Shown: positions 17,691 through 26,511, counted from the first letter of the stretch. The stretch is 64,000 bases of DNA from JAJDGF01 sp031549325 (GCA_031549325.1 JAVBQA010000030.1:10795-74794); one strand, 5' to 3'. The notes: generated from the sequence alone by a model not told the origin. Numbers and translations are program-made.

Positions 17691-19064
17691 ATGATACACC
17701 CATACAAACTCGGCGGATACAACATCGTGCTGGATGTGAACAGCGGCGCGGTGCACGCGGTGGACGACTTGGCCTTTGAGCTGATCTCGCAATATGAACG
17801 GCAGGATCGGGAGGAGCTGACTCGGCTGGCGCGCGAACGGCATCCGGAGCTGCCCGAGCAGGATATCGCTGACACCCTCGACGACATCGAGGCGCTGAAG
17901 GCCGCAGGCAAGCTGTTTGCGCCGGATGTCGCGGCTGCGCCGAGCAGCCTCAAGAGCGGCTCTGTGGTGAAAGCGCTGTGCCTGCACGTGGCGCACAGCT
18001 GCAACCTGAACTGCTCGTATTGCTTCGCCGCGCAGGGCAAATACCACGGCGAGCGGGCGCTGATGAGCTTTGAGGTGGGCAAACAGGCGCTGGATTTCCT
18101 GGCGGAAAAATCGGGCGGGCGGCGGAACCTCGAGGTGGACTTTTTTGGCGGCGAGCCGCTGATGAACTGGGACGTGGTGAAGAGGCTGGTGGCCTACGCG
18201 CGGCAGATCGAGGGCCCGCTGGGCAAGAACTTCCGGTTCACGCTGACCACCAACGGCGTGCTGCTGGACGACGAAGTGACCGAGTTTCTGAACCGGGAGA
18301 TGCACAACGTGGTGCTGAGCCTGGACGGCCGCAAAGAGGTGCACGACAGGCTGCGCAAGACCGTGTCCGGCCAGGGCAGCTACGAGCTGATCGTGCCCAA
18401 GTTCCGGCGGTTTGTGGAGCGGCGCGGGGGCCGCGGCTACTACATGCGGGGCACGTTCACCCACGCGAACACCGACTTCGTCGAGGACGTGCTGCACATG
18501 GCGGAGCTCGGGTTTACCGAGCTATCCATGGAACCCATGGTGGGCGCGCCGGATGATCCCTGCGCGCTGACGCAGGCCGATCTGCCGGTTCTGTTTGAGC
18601 AATACGAGCGGCTGGCGCTCGAGATGCTGGCGCGGGAGCGGGCAGGGAAGCCGTTCACGTTTTATCACTACATGATCGACCTGACGGCCGGGCCGTGCCT
18701 GCACAAGCGGATCGCCGGGTGCGGCTCGGGCACGGAATACATGGCGGTCACCCCCTGGGGGGACTTGTATCCGTGCCACCAGTTTGTGGGGGACGACAAA
18801 TGCAGGCTTGGGAACGTGTGGGACGGCGTGACGAACCACGCGCTGGTGGATGCGTTCGCGCGGGTGACGGTGTTCAGCCGCGAGGAATGCAGGGGCTGCT
18901 GGGCCAGGTTCTGGTGCAGCGGCGGCTGCGCGGCAAACGCGTACCATGCGACGGGTTCGATCACCGGGGTATATGAGTATGGGTGCGAGCTGTTCAAAAA
19001 GCGGATGGAGTGCGCGATCATGATGCAGGTTGCGAAACAGCTGGCGACGCCAACGCCCGAGTGA
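17691..19064 (+). CDS. scfB: SCIFF radical SAM maturase
   Basis: 457 residues. An N-terminal RiPP-recognition-like region (YKLGGYNIVLDVNSGAVHAVDDLAFE) is followed by the radical SAM motif C104-x3-C108-x2-C111 (HSCNLNCSYCF). A C-terminal SPASM region holds auxiliary Fe-S cysteines (CGSGTEYMAVTPWGDLYPCH, CRGCWARFWCSGGC, YGCELF). It uses SAM to install thioether bridges in ScfA. GGAAAGGA lies upstream of ATG 17691; an in-frame start at 17637 would overlap the terminator and is rejected. Confidence 0.95.
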   Translation: MIHPYKLGGYNIVLDVNSGAVHAVDDLAFELISQYERQDREELTRLARERHPELPEQDIADTLDDIEALKAAGKLFAPDVAAAPSSLKSGSVVKALCLHVAHSCNLNCSYCFAAQGKYHGERALMSFEVGKQALDFLAEKSGGRRNLEVDFFGGEPLMNWDVVKRLVAYARQIEGPLGKNFRFTLTTNGVLLDDEVTEFLNREMHNVVLSLDGRKEVHDRLRKTVSGQGSYELIVPKFRRFVERRGGRGYYMRGTFTHANTDFVEDVLHMAELGFTELSMEPMVGAPDDPCALTQADLPVLFEQYERLALEMLARERAGKPFTFYHYMIDLTAGPCLHKRIAGCGSGTEYMAVTPWGDLYPCHQFVGDDKCRLGNVWDGVTNHALVDAFARVTVFSREECRGCWARFWCSGGCAANAYHATGSITGVYEYGCELFKKRMECAIMMQVAKQLATPTPE

Positions 19065-19072
19065 GCACAAGT

Positions 19073-19102
19073 GGGGGCCGGGGGAATCATTCCCCTGGCC
19101 CC
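19073..19102. repeat. palindromic repeat, left copy flanking the 185-bp element
   Basis: GGGGGCCGGGGGAATCATTCCCCTGGCCCC-type hairpin just after the scfB stop. A near-identical copy lies at 19327-19357 on the far side of the 185-bp element, so the element is bracketed by direct copies of a palindrome. It probably acts as the scfB terminator. Confidence 0.7.
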
Positions 19103-19134
19103 TCAGGCTGTCAAAATACTGCATCTTTTGACAG

Positions 19135-19319
19135 CGAAATGCAAGTCTTGTGAATCAGGGATTCACGGGCAGACTTGCATCCAGTGCGGGAGCAGCCTGC
19201 GGGCGCGCAGGTCGCCCTTCGGCGGCATGGATCCGGGGGCTTCGGCCCCCGAAAACCCCCTTGGGCTTGGCTGTTCTGCAAGCTCGATATTCCTTTTCTG
19301 CACGACATAGGCTTTTTTT
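19135..19319 (+). repeat. dispersed 185-bp structured element, copy A
   Basis: Starts at CGAAATGCAAG and ends in a run of seven T. The second copy is at 44875-45060. The first ~48 bases are identical in both and fold as a nested hairpin: ATGCAAGTCT (19139-19148) with AGACTTGCAT (19171-19180), and inside it GTGAATC (19150-19156) with GATTCAC (19160-19166). The last ~60 bases differ at two positions. The middle differs at many positions yet keeps paired segments, for example GGGGGC-TTCG-GCCCCC. No protein reading is preserved. It fills most of the 316-base scfB-murA gap. It may be a structured RNA ending in a terminator, or a palindrome-ended mobile element. Confidence 0.8.
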
Positions 19320-19326
19320 ACAGGCT

Positions 19327-19357
19327 GGGGGCCGGGGGAATCATTCCCCTGGCCCCC
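19327..19357. repeat. palindromic repeat, right copy flanking the 185-bp element
   Basis: Second copy of the GGGGGCCGGGGGAATCATTCCCC...GGCCCCC hairpin, 24 bases before the murA stop. It could terminate murA transcription on the minus strand. Confidence 0.7.
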
Positions 19358-19380
19358 TTGTTTTGCGCCCGCGCGGGGCG

Positions 19381-20652
19381 TCAGTATTGCTCGTCGTTGC
19401 GCGCCTGTCGCTCGACCTTTGCGCCCAGCGCGCGCAGCTTCTGGTCGATGTCCTCGTACCCGCGCATGATGTACTTGAGCCCCGAGATCTCCGTCGTGCC
19501 CGTGGCGATCAGTCCCGCCACAATCATCGACGCGCCCGCTCTCAGATCCGACGCGCTCACCGGCGCGCCGATCAGCCTGTCCACGCCGTCGATGATCGCC
19601 GTGCGGTCGATCACCCGGATGTTCGCGCCCAGCCTTCGCAGCTCCTCGATGTACTTGAACCGCGCCTCGTAAATCGTCTCCGTCACCACGCTGGTGCCGT
19701 TTGCGATGGTCAGCAGCGAGCTGATCGGCTGCTGCAGATCGGTGGGGAACCCCGGATACACCTGGGTCTTCACGTTCACCGCGCGCAGGTTGCCGTCCGA
19801 CTTGATGTGAATGCGATCGTCATCCTCGCCCACGTAGACGCCCATCTCCAGCAGCTTGGCCGACAGCGCCTCCATGTGCGTGGGGATCGCGCCGGTGATC
19901 AGCACATCGCCCCCGGTGGCCGCCGCCGCGATCATCAGCGTGCCCGTCTCGATCTGGTCGGGAATCACGGCATAGGTCGAGCCGTGCAGCTCGCGACCGC
20001 CGGCGATGCGGATGGTGTCGGTACCCGCGCCCTTGATCCGCGCGCCCATTGAGTTCAGGAAGTTGGCCAGATCCACGATGTGCGGTTCCTTGGCCGCGTT
20101 GTTGATGATGGTGTTGCCGCGCGCGCTCACCGCCGTCAGCATGGTGTTCACCGTGGCGCCCACGCTCGGGATGTCCAGGTACACCTCGGCGCCCACCAGA
20201 GCGTCCGTGGTCACGATCAGCGCGCCGCGCTCGATCTTGACCTCCGCGCCCAGCGTGGTCATGCCCTTGATCGTCTGATCGATGGGGCGCGCGCCAATGT
20301 CGCAGCCGCCCGGCAGCGGCACCTCCGCCCGCGCGAACAGCCCCAGCAGCACCGGCGCCAGATAATAAGAGGCACGCATGCGCCGTGACAACTCATACGG
20401 CGGGTTGAACTTGTCCACCGTGCTGGAGTCGACCGTCATGGTGCCGTTCTCAAAGCTGATGCCAGCGCCCAACCATTTGAGCATGTCGATCAGCACACGA
20501 ACATCCTCAATGTCGGGCAGGTTTTCTATGGTGCAAGGCGAGTGCGCAAGCAGTGCCGCCGGGATGATGGCCACGGCGGCGTTTTTGCCGCCGCTGACCG
20601 ACACTTGTCCCTTCAGCCTGGCGCCGCCTTGTATGCAAAGTGTTTCGCTCAT
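19381..20652 (-). CDS. murA: UDP-N-acetylglucosamine 1-carboxyvinyltransferase
   Basis: 423 residues. The catalytic Cys is C117 in LPGGCDIGARPIDQ, and other family text includes SGGKNAAV, GYPTDLQ-like GFPTDLQQPI and the ending LRGYEDI-like MRGYEDIDQKL. It transfers enolpyruvate from PEP to UDP-GlcNAc, the first committed step of peptidoglycan synthesis, in the cytosol. Cys at 117 implies sensitivity to fosfomycin. The ATG at 20652 is preferred over a GTG four codons upstream because GTGGGGGA is nearby. The promoter is at 20747-20775. Confidence 0.96.
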   Translation of the reverse strand: MSETLCIQGGARLKGQVSVSGGKNAAVAIIPAALLAHSPCTIENLPDIEDVRVLIDMLKWLGAGISFENGTMTVDSSTVDKFNPPYELSRRMRASYYLAPVLLGLFARAEVPLPGGCDIGARPIDQTIKGMTTLGAEVKIERGALIVTTDALVGAEVYLDIPSVGATVNTMLTAVSARGNTIINNAAKEPHIVDLANFLNSMGARIKGAGTDTIRIAGGRELHGSTYAVIPDQIETGTLMIAAAATGGDVLITGAIPTHMEALSAKLLEMGVYVGEDDDRIHIKSDGNLRAVNVKTQVYPGFPTDLQQPISSLLTIANGTSVVTETIYEARFKYIEELRRLGANIRVIDRTAIIDGVDRLIGAPVSASDLRAGASMIVAGLIATGTTEISGLKYIMRGYEDIDQKLRALGAKVERQARNDEQY

Positions 20653-20746
20653 TTCGTCCCCCACTCAGGAAGCCTGGGCCAATTTGGGCATCGCTTATGG
20701 CGCCGCGCCGAAAGGCGCATGGCCAATCCTTTTTTGAACTTCCGTT

Positions 20747-20775
20747 ATTATAACGCATCGCGCCCCATCTATCAA
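20747..20775 (-). promoter_or_regulatory. murA promoter
   Basis: The minus-strand -35 TTGATA (20770-20775) and -10 TATAAT (20747-20752) are 17 bases apart. The ~90-base leader contains the tetraloop hairpin GCGCC-GAAA-GGCGC (20705-20718). Confidence 0.75.
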
Positions 20776-20785
20776 GCGTGCGGAG

Positions 20786-21583
20786 CTATGGGTTTGTTAA
20801 GCCGCCGGATGAAGAATCGAGCGATGCTTGGGTTTTTGGAGATTGCTCAGGATTTAACAATTGCGCCTGAGCTTCTTCCAGCGTAGAAAACAGTGCGGTG
20901 AGTTCCTCCTCTGTCAGGTCGCGCCAGTGGCCCGGCAGCAGGTCGCCCAGCTCGATGTTCATCACGCGCACGCGGCAAAGCGTCTTCACGCTGTATCCGA
21001 GCGCTTCACACATCCGCCGGATCTGGCGGTTCAGCCCCTGTACGAGCACCAGGCGGAAGCTGAATTCGCTCAGTTTTTCGATCCTGCATGGCAGCGTCAC
21101 CGTGTCCAGAATCGGCACGCCGCCGGCCATTTTCTGCAAGAACGCGGGCGTGATGCGCTTGTCCACCGACACCACGTATTCCTTCTCGTGGCGGCCCGCC
21201 GCGCGCAGCACGCGGTTCACGATGCCGCCGTCGCTGGTCAGCAGCAGCAGCCCGCTGCTCTCCTTGTCCAGCCGCCCAATCGGAAAGATGCGGGACGGAT
21301 GCTGCAGATAGTCGATCACGTTCAGGGGTTCGCGCGGATCGGCGGTGCACACGATGCCCACCGGCTTGTTCAGCGCGATGTAAACCCTTTCCGTTTCGCC
21401 GGACAGCGGCTTCCCCATCACGCGCACATCCATGCCGGGCAGCACCCGGTCTCCGAGGACCCCGACGCGCCCGTCGATCGTCACCTTGCCCGCGTCGATC
21501 AGCCGGTCGGCCTCTCGGCGCGAGCAGAACCCGCTGTCCCCCAGGTATTTGTTAAGCCGCACCCCCGTGCGATCCTCTGACAC
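20786..21583 (-). CDS. rluF: 23S rRNA pseudouridine synthase, RluF-like
   Basis: 265 residues. An S4 RNA-binding domain at the N terminus (VRLNKYLGDSGFCSRREADR) is followed by an RsuA/RluB-class catalytic domain with D106 in IFPIGRLDKESSG. The segments GVPILDTVTLPCRI and LVQGLNRQIRRMCEALGY resemble RluF more than RluB. It converts a uridine of 23S rRNA to pseudouridine. The start is GTG 21583 with GGAGG upstream. The Ser-rich tail (SLDSSSGG) is probably disordered. The exact target base is inferred from similarity only. Confidence 0.88.
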   Translation of the reverse strand: MSEDRTGVRLNKYLGDSGFCSRREADRLIDAGKVTIDGRVGVLGDRVLPGMDVRVMGKPLSGETERVYIALNKPVGIVCTADPREPLNVIDYLQHPSRIFPIGRLDKESSGLLLLTSDGGIVNRVLRAAGRHEKEYVVSVDKRITPAFLQKMAGGVPILDTVTLPCRIEKLSEFSFRLVLVQGLNRQIRRMCEALGYSVKTLCRVRVMNIELGDLLPGHWRDLTEEELTALFSTLEEAQAQLLNPEQSPKTQASLDSSSGGLTNP

Positions 21584-21613
21584 AAAAAAGCCTCCAATCG
21601 ATCCGTCGACATT

Positions 21614-21653
21614 TTGACACTCTTATGATACAATAAATAATCCACTTCGGCAA
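21614..21653. promoter_or_regulatory. overlapping divergent promoters of rluF-like and DUF1015 genes
   Basis: Minus strand: TTGCCG (21648-21653) and TATCAT (21625-21630), 17-base spacer. Plus strand: TTGACA (21614-21619) with AATAAT (21636-21641), 16-base spacer. The two overlap, so they probably compete. Confidence 0.6.
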
Positions 21654-21668
21654 GGAGATGCTGATTTC

Positions 21669-22910
21669 ATGTACGACTTTATGAAACTTGGCGTATCGCC
21701 GGCGCCCATCCTGCTGCCCAAGCCGCCTCACGCGCTCGACAAATGGGCGGTCGTCGCTTGCGACCAGTTCACGTCCGAACCGGATTACTGGCAGCGGGCC
21801 GCCGAGTGCACAAACGGCGAGCCGTCCGCGCTCGAGATGATCTATCCGGAGTGCTTTCTGAACGAGGGCGACGCCCGAATCCAGGGCATCCAGGACGCCA
21901 TGAAGCGCAACCTGCGCGAGGTGCTGGCCCGCGTGTGCAACGGCTTTGTGCTCATCGAGCGGCAGACCACCACCGGCAACCGGTTGGGACTGCTGGCCGC
22001 GGTCGATCTGGAGCAATATGATTTTTCCCCGAAGTCAAAGTCCTTAATTCGGCCCACCGAGCAGACCATCGCCGACCGCATCCCGCCGCGCGTGAAGATC
22101 CGCAAGGGCGCGCCGCTGGAGTCGCCGCACGTGATGCTGCTGGTGGACGATCCGCACGACACGCTCATCCGGCCGCTGTATGATCAGCGGGCTGAGCTGC
22201 CGCCGCTCTACGACTTCGACCTGATGCTGGACGGCGGCCGCATCCGCGGCTGGGCTGTGGGCGGCCAGCAGAAGGCGAGCGTCCAGGCGGCGCTGTCCTC
22301 GCTGTACGACGTGTCCGGCGGGTTGCTGTTCGCCGTGGGCGACGGGAACCATTCCCTGGCCACCGCGCGCCAGTGCTGGCTGGACATGCGCGAGGCGCTG
22401 AGCCCGGAAGACAGGATCGATCATCCCGCGCGGTACGCGCTGGCCGAGATCGTGAATCTGCACGACCCAGCCCTGGTGTTCGAGCCCATTCACCGCGCGA
22501 TTTTTGGTGCGGACAATGCCATGTTGTGCCATGATTTTGTGATGTGGTGCCGGAAAAGGGGCATGAGCGTCTCCGCCGCCGATGATGAGCATGCCCACAT
22601 GTACCTGCTGGATTCGCCGGTCGCCATCCAAAATTCGGTCAATCCGCTGCCCGTCGCCGTGCTGCAGCCGTTTTTAGATGAGTGGCTGGACGGACATCCG
22701 GACGTGTCCATCGATTACATCCACGGCGACGAGTCGTTGGCGGCTTTGGCCGAGCGCGGCGCCTGCTGCATCCGGCTAAAGGCCATCGACAAGCATGGGC
22801 TGTTCGAGTCTGTGCGCCAGGGCGGCCCGCTGCCCCGCAAGACCTTTTCCATGGGCGAGGCCAAGGACAAGCGCTACTACCTCGAGTGCCGCCAGCTGAC
22901 GCGGGGGTAA
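21669..22910 (+). CDS. DUF1015 family protein
   Basis: 413 residues matching the DUF1015 family: an N-terminal AVVACDQFTSEPDYW segment and the conserved FAVGDGNHSLATARQ. The ending contains PRKTFSMGEAKDKRYYLECR. No reaction can be read from the sequence. No signal peptide or membrane segment is seen. AAGGAG precedes the ATG. Its transcript probably ends at the hairpin 22980-23005. Confidence 0.85.
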   Translation: MYDFMKLGVSPAPILLPKPPHALDKWAVVACDQFTSEPDYWQRAAECTNGEPSALEMIYPECFLNEGDARIQGIQDAMKRNLREVLARVCNGFVLIERQTTTGNRLGLLAAVDLEQYDFSPKSKSLIRPTEQTIADRIPPRVKIRKGAPLESPHVMLLVDDPHDTLIRPLYDQRAELPPLYDFDLMLDGGRIRGWAVGGQQKASVQAALSSLYDVSGGLLFAVGDGNHSLATARQCWLDMREALSPEDRIDHPARYALAEIVNLHDPALVFEPIHRAIFGADNAMLCHDFVMWCRKRGMSVSAADDEHAHMYLLDSPVAIQNSVNPLPVAVLQPFLDEWLDGHPDVSIDYIHGDESLAALAERGACCIRLKAIDKHGLFESVRQGGPLPRKTFSMGEAKDKRYYLECRQLTRG

Positions 22911-22979
22911 ACGACGGGCGCGCTGGGAACGATAGGGGCGTTGCCCCTGGAATCCCGCCAGGGGGTATCCCTGGCGGGC

Positions 22980-23005
22980 GCGAGGCGCTGCCTCGCATCT
23001 TTTTT
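22980..23005 (+). terminator. terminator after DUF1015, immediately before rlmI
   Basis: A 7-bp stem GCGAGGC-GCT-GCCTCGC (22980-22996) is followed by ATC and six T (23000-23005). It ends 13 bases before the rlmI start. It is preceded by REP-like palindromes (22934-22978: GGGGCGTTGCCCC, CCGCCAGGGGGTATCCCTGGCGG). Confidence 0.75.
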
Positions 23006-23018
23006 GAAGAGGTGTTTT

Positions 23019-24188
23019 ATGTCTCGCGTGTATCTGAAAAAGACCCGCGACTCGCGCGTGCGGTCGGGGCATCCGTGGGTGTTTTTGTCGGACACGGAGC
23101 GCACGGAGTGCCATCCGCAGCCGGGCGACGTGGTGGAGGTTCGGGCGGCGTCGGGCACATTCCTGGGGCGCGCGTTCTACAATCCGAACTCGCAGATCGC
23201 GCTGCGCATGCTGACCCAGCACGACGAGCCGGTGGACGAAGCGTTTTTCCGGCGGCGGATCGAGGCGGCCTGGGCATACAGAAAGCGGTTCTGCGACCCG
23301 GACAGCTGCCGCATGATCTTTGCCGAGTCGGACTTCCTGCCCGCGCTGGTGGTGGACAAGTTCGGCGACATCCTGGTGCTGCAGTCGCTGTCGCTGGGGC
23401 TGGAGCGCTGGAAGCAGACCATCGTAGACATCCTGGCGGACGTGGTGCGACCGCGCGGGATCTACGAGCGCGACGACGTGCCGGTGCGCAGGCTGGAAGG
23501 CATGGAGCAGCTGACCGGCGTGCTGTATGGCGAGGTACCCGACCGGGTGGAGATGACGGAGAACGGCATCCGTTTTCTGGTGGACGTGAAGAACGGCCAG
23601 AAGACGGGGTTCTTTCTGGATCAGAAGCAGAACCGCGCTGCCATTCAGAGGCTGTGCCCGGGCGCGCGGGTGCTGGACTGTTTTTGCCACAACGGCTCGT
23701 TTGCGCTGCATGCCGCCAAGTTCGGCGCCGCGGACGTGTTGGGCGTGGACATTTCAGAGGAGGCCATCGAGGTGGCGCGGGAAAACGCGCAGCAAAACCG
23801 CCTGGACAACGTGCGCTTCGAGGCCCACAACTGCTTTGACCACCTGCGCGAGCTGACCGACGCCAAGGAGAAGTTTGACCTGGTGATTCTGGATCCGCCC
23901 GCCTTCACCAAGACCCGCGCCGCCGTCGAGGGCGCGCTGCGCGGCTATAAGGAAATCAACCTGCGCGGGCTGCGGCTGGTGCACGACGGCGGCTTCCTCG
24001 TCAGCTGCTCCTGTTCTCAGCACGTGGGGCAGGACGCCTTCCTCCAGATGATCAACCAGGCCGCCCGCGACGCCAAGCGCAAGGTGCGCATGATCGAGTT
24101 CAAGACCCAGGCCATCGACCACCCGGTCCTGCCCGCGTCGCCGGAAACGCAGTACCTGAAGTGCGCCATCATGCAGATCTTCGAGTGA
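23019..24188 (+). CDS. rlmI: class I SAM-dependent rRNA methyltransferase, RlmI family
   Basis: 389 residues. An N-terminal PUA-like domain (SRVYLKKTRDSRVRSGHPWVF) is followed by an RlmI-type methyltransferase fold: FLDQKQNR, VLDCFCHNG, VDISEEAIEVA, the catalytic motif LDPPAFTK, and CSCSQHV. RlmI methylates C5 of a cytosine in 23S rRNA (C1962 in E. coli). GAGG lies upstream of ATG 23019. A terminator immediately precedes it and I see no good promoter in the gap, so expression probably comes from readthrough. Confidence 0.9.
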   Translation: MSRVYLKKTRDSRVRSGHPWVFLSDTERTECHPQPGDVVEVRAASGTFLGRAFYNPNSQIALRMLTQHDEPVDEAFFRRRIEAAWAYRKRFCDPDSCRMIFAESDFLPALVVDKFGDILVLQSLSLGLERWKQTIVDILADVVRPRGIYERDDVPVRRLEGMEQLTGVLYGEVPDRVEMTENGIRFLVDVKNGQKTGFFLDQKQNRAAIQRLCPGARVLDCFCHNGSFALHAAKFGAADVLGVDISEEAIEVARENAQQNRLDNVRFEAHNCFDHLRELTDAKEKFDLVILDPPAFTKTRAAVEGALRGYKEINLRGLRLVHDGGFLVSCSCSQHVGQDAFLQMINQAARDAKRKVRMIEFKTQAIDHPVLPASPETQYLKCAIMQIFE

Positions 24189-24292
24189 CGGGGAAGCGCG
24201 CGGAGCGCGCCCGCACCCCCGCCGGGGAGTTCGTTCCCAGTTTTCACCTTCAGGGCGCAGCGCGCCCTGAGACGGCCCCGGGGACAGAGGGG
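24189..24292. repeat. cluster of REP-like palindromes between rlmI and feoB
   Basis: This 104-base gap between convergent genes is filled with hairpins: GCGCGC-GGA-GCGCGC, GGGAGTTCGTTCCC and CAGGGCGCAGCGCGCCCTG. They belong to the same dispersed palindrome family as elsewhere in the window and may terminate both genes. Confidence 0.5.
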
Positions 24293-26092
24293 TCACAGGG
24301 GCAGCGCCCCTGACTGGTAAACGATCAGCGCGGCGATGTAGGCCGCGCTGATTTGTATGAGGATGGACAGCCAGAGCAGCCTGCGGGAGCCCAGCTCGCG
24401 GCGCATGGAGCCCAGGGCAGACAGGCAGGGTGGATAGAGCAGCGTGAACACCAGGAACGCGGCGGCGCTGGCGGCGCTGAAGTGCAGCGGGAGCAGCGAC
24501 ACCAGCGCGTGGGCGTCGGGCGCGCGGTAGAGCACCACCAGCGTGGAGACGACGGCTTCTTTGGCCACCAGCCCGGACAGCAGCGCCACGCACTTGCGCC
24601 AGTCCGCGAAGCCCAGGGGGGCAAACGCGGGGGCCATGCGCGCGCCCAGCCGGCCGAAGATGCTGGCCTCGGCGGTCTGTGCCCAGCGCATGTCCGGCGT
24701 GACGCTCTGCAACCCCCAGATCACCATGCTCATCAGGAAGATCAGCGTGCCCGCGCGCACCGCAAAATCCTGGGCGCGCAGCCGCAGCCGCTTGATGACG
24801 CTGCTCCATTGAGGCCGGCGATAGGGGGGCAGCTCCAGCACGAATGGGGTGTTTGCGGGTTTGACGAGCGTGCGCTGCAGCAATCCGCCCACCAGCGCCA
24901 GCATGAGCATCCCGAGCAAGTACAACAAAAGCACCACCAGCCCCTGACGCCCGGCGAAGAACGCGCCGCCAAACAGCGCGTACACCGGCAGCTTTGCGCC
25001 GCAGGACATGAACGGCAGCAGCAGGATCGTCATGCGCTTGTCCCGCTCATCGTCCACCGAGCGCGCGGCCACAGCGGCGGTGGTGGTGCAGCCAAAGCCC
25101 ATCAGGAGGGGGATGAACGCGCGCCCGGACAGCCCGAGTGCCCGAAGCGGCGCGTCAAACAGCAGCGCCGCCCGCGCCATGTAGCCGCTGTCCTCGAGCG
25201 CTGTCAAGCCCAGAAATAGCAGCAGGATCTGAGGCAGGAAGCAAACCACGCCGCCCACGCCCGCCAGCGCGCCGTCCAGCAGCAGCGAGCGCAGCCAAGG
25301 CGCGACGGACAGCCCGTCCAGCACCCTCCTGAGGGACACGGCGCACAGCGCCACCAGCGCCTCCATGGCCCGCGTCAGCAGCGAACCGACCGGCCCGAAC
25401 GTCAGCAGAAACAGCGCCGCTATCAGCGCGAAAAACAGCGGATAGGCGAACACCGGGTGCAGCGCCAGCCGATCCGGCGGTCGCGCGGGCGTTTGGATCG
25501 GCACGTGGCGCGCCTCGGCCAGAATGCGCCCGATCCGCCGGTATCGCGCTGCGACCAAATCCGCCGAAAACTGTTCGACAGACCCTGGTCTGTTTTTGGG
25601 CAAAGACGGAATGGCGGCAGATAAAACAGACTTTAGTCTGTCAAATCCCTCCCGCCGCGTGGCGCTCAGCGGCACCACCGGCACGCCCAGCGCCTGGGAC
25701 AGCCGCCCGGCGTCAATCGATCCGCCGCCGGTCTCCAGCGCGTCCATCAGGTTCAGCCCAACCACCACCGGCAGGCCGAGCTCCCTGAGCATCAGCGTCA
25801 GGTACAGGTTGCGCGGGAGGTTTGTGGCGTCCACAATGTTCAGGATCAGGTCGGGTTCGTCCGAGCACAGATACGCGACGGCCAGCTTTTCCTCCACGCT
25901 GTAGGCGACCAGCGAGTACACGCCGGGCAGGTCGTTCAGCATGACCGGCTGATCATCCAGCATAAGCACGGCCTGTTTGCGTTCCACCGTCACGCCCGGC
26001 CAGTTGCCCACGCGCAGATTCGCGCCGGTCAGCGCATTGAGCAGCGTGGTCTTGCCGCAGTTTGGGTTGCCGATCAGCGCGATTTGTTTCAT
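24293..26092 (-). CDS. feoB: ferrous iron transporter FeoB
   Basis: 599 residues. The N-terminal G-protein domain has G1 GNPNCGKTT (8-16), LNDLPGVYSL and NLMDA. It is followed by gate-containing membrane domains (GFGCTTTAAVAARSVDDERDK, FMSCGAKLPVYALF and a second half with LSGLVAKEAVVSTL). It imports Fe2+ under anaerobic conditions. The ATG at 26092 overlaps the feoA stop by four bases (ATGA), which also excludes longer starts. No feoC follows. Confidence 0.95.
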   Translation of the reverse strand: MKQIALIGNPNCGKTTLLNALTGANLRVGNWPGVTVERKQAVLMLDDQPVMLNDLPGVYSLVAYSVEEKLAVAYLCSDEPDLILNIVDATNLPRNLYLTLMLRELGLPVVVGLNLMDALETGGGSIDAGRLSQALGVPVVPLSATRREGFDRLKSVLSAAIPSLPKNRPGSVEQFSADLVAARYRRIGRILAEARHVPIQTPARPPDRLALHPVFAYPLFFALIAALFLLTFGPVGSLLTRAMEALVALCAVSLRRVLDGLSVAPWLRSLLLDGALAGVGGVVCFLPQILLLFLGLTALEDSGYMARAALLFDAPLRALGLSGRAFIPLLMGFGCTTTAAVAARSVDDERDKRMTILLLPFMSCGAKLPVYALFGGAFFAGRQGLVVLLLYLLGMLMLALVGGLLQRTLVKPANTPFVLELPPYRRPQWSSVIKRLRLRAQDFAVRAGTLIFLMSMVIWGLQSVTPDMRWAQTAEASIFGRLGARMAPAFAPLGFADWRKCVALLSGLVAKEAVVSTLVVLYRAPDAHALVSLLPLHFSAASAAAFLVFTLLYPPCLSALGSMRRELGSRRLLWLSILIQISAAYIAALIVYQSGALPL

Positions 26093-26313
26093 CGCGCGTC
26101 CACCCAGATCTCGCGGGCCTCGGCGCGGCGCACCGCCAGCTCGTAGCCCCTCAGCAGAATCACCAGCGGATCCCCAAACGGCGCGCGCCGCACCAGCCAC
26201 ACCCGCGTGCCGGGGATCAGGCCCATCTCCATCAGCCGATTGAGCGTGGGCCGTCCCTCGTTCATGCCCACCACGACGCCTGATTGGCCCATGCCCAGTT
26301 CCGTAAGCCGCAT
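26089..26313 (-). CDS. feoA: FeoA family protein
   Basis: 74 residues with an SH3-like FeoA fold: MRLTELGMGQSGVVVGM, LNRLMEMGLIPGTRVWLV and FGDPLVILLRGYELAVRR. It is a small cytosolic partner of FeoB needed for iron uptake. GGAGGGGGG lies upstream of ATG 26313, preferred over an in-frame start eight codons earlier. It is translationally coupled to feoB. Confidence 0.92.
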   Translation of the reverse strand: MRLTELGMGQSGVVVGMNEGRPTLNRLMEMGLIPGTRVWLVRRAPFGDPLVILLRGYELAVRRAEAREIWVDAR

Positions 26314-26419
26314 TTGGCGCACCCCCCTCCGGGACAACGTATGAAATCAGCGGCCTTCCTTAGTCTTAATATTTTACAAAAATATGACGTAATTGGGACA
26401 AATTTCTTTCAATTGGGGC

Positions 26420-26448
26420 TTCCCGCGCGCCGCGATATGCTGTATAAT
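26420..26448 (+). promoter_or_regulatory. probable mnmG promoter
   Basis: TATAAT at 26443-26448, with a weak -35 TTCCCG (26420-26425) 17 bases upstream. The AT-rich stretch 26360-26420, between feoA and this site, shows no convincing Fur or DtxR box. Confidence 0.5.
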
Positions 26449-26511
26449 AAGATAAGTATTTTATCATGTAATTGGTGTAATGGGGCGCGGCGCGCCTCTG
26501 ACGGAGGTTTC

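Noticed and set aside
19150..20052. Open frame running out of the repeat element into the region opposite murA
   Set aside because: The reading is not kept between the two copies of the element and continues only as a murA shadow.
26314..26420. Fur or DtxR-type iron box before feoA
   Set aside because: AT-rich sequence such as TTAAGACTAAG is present but lacks the symmetry of either consensus.
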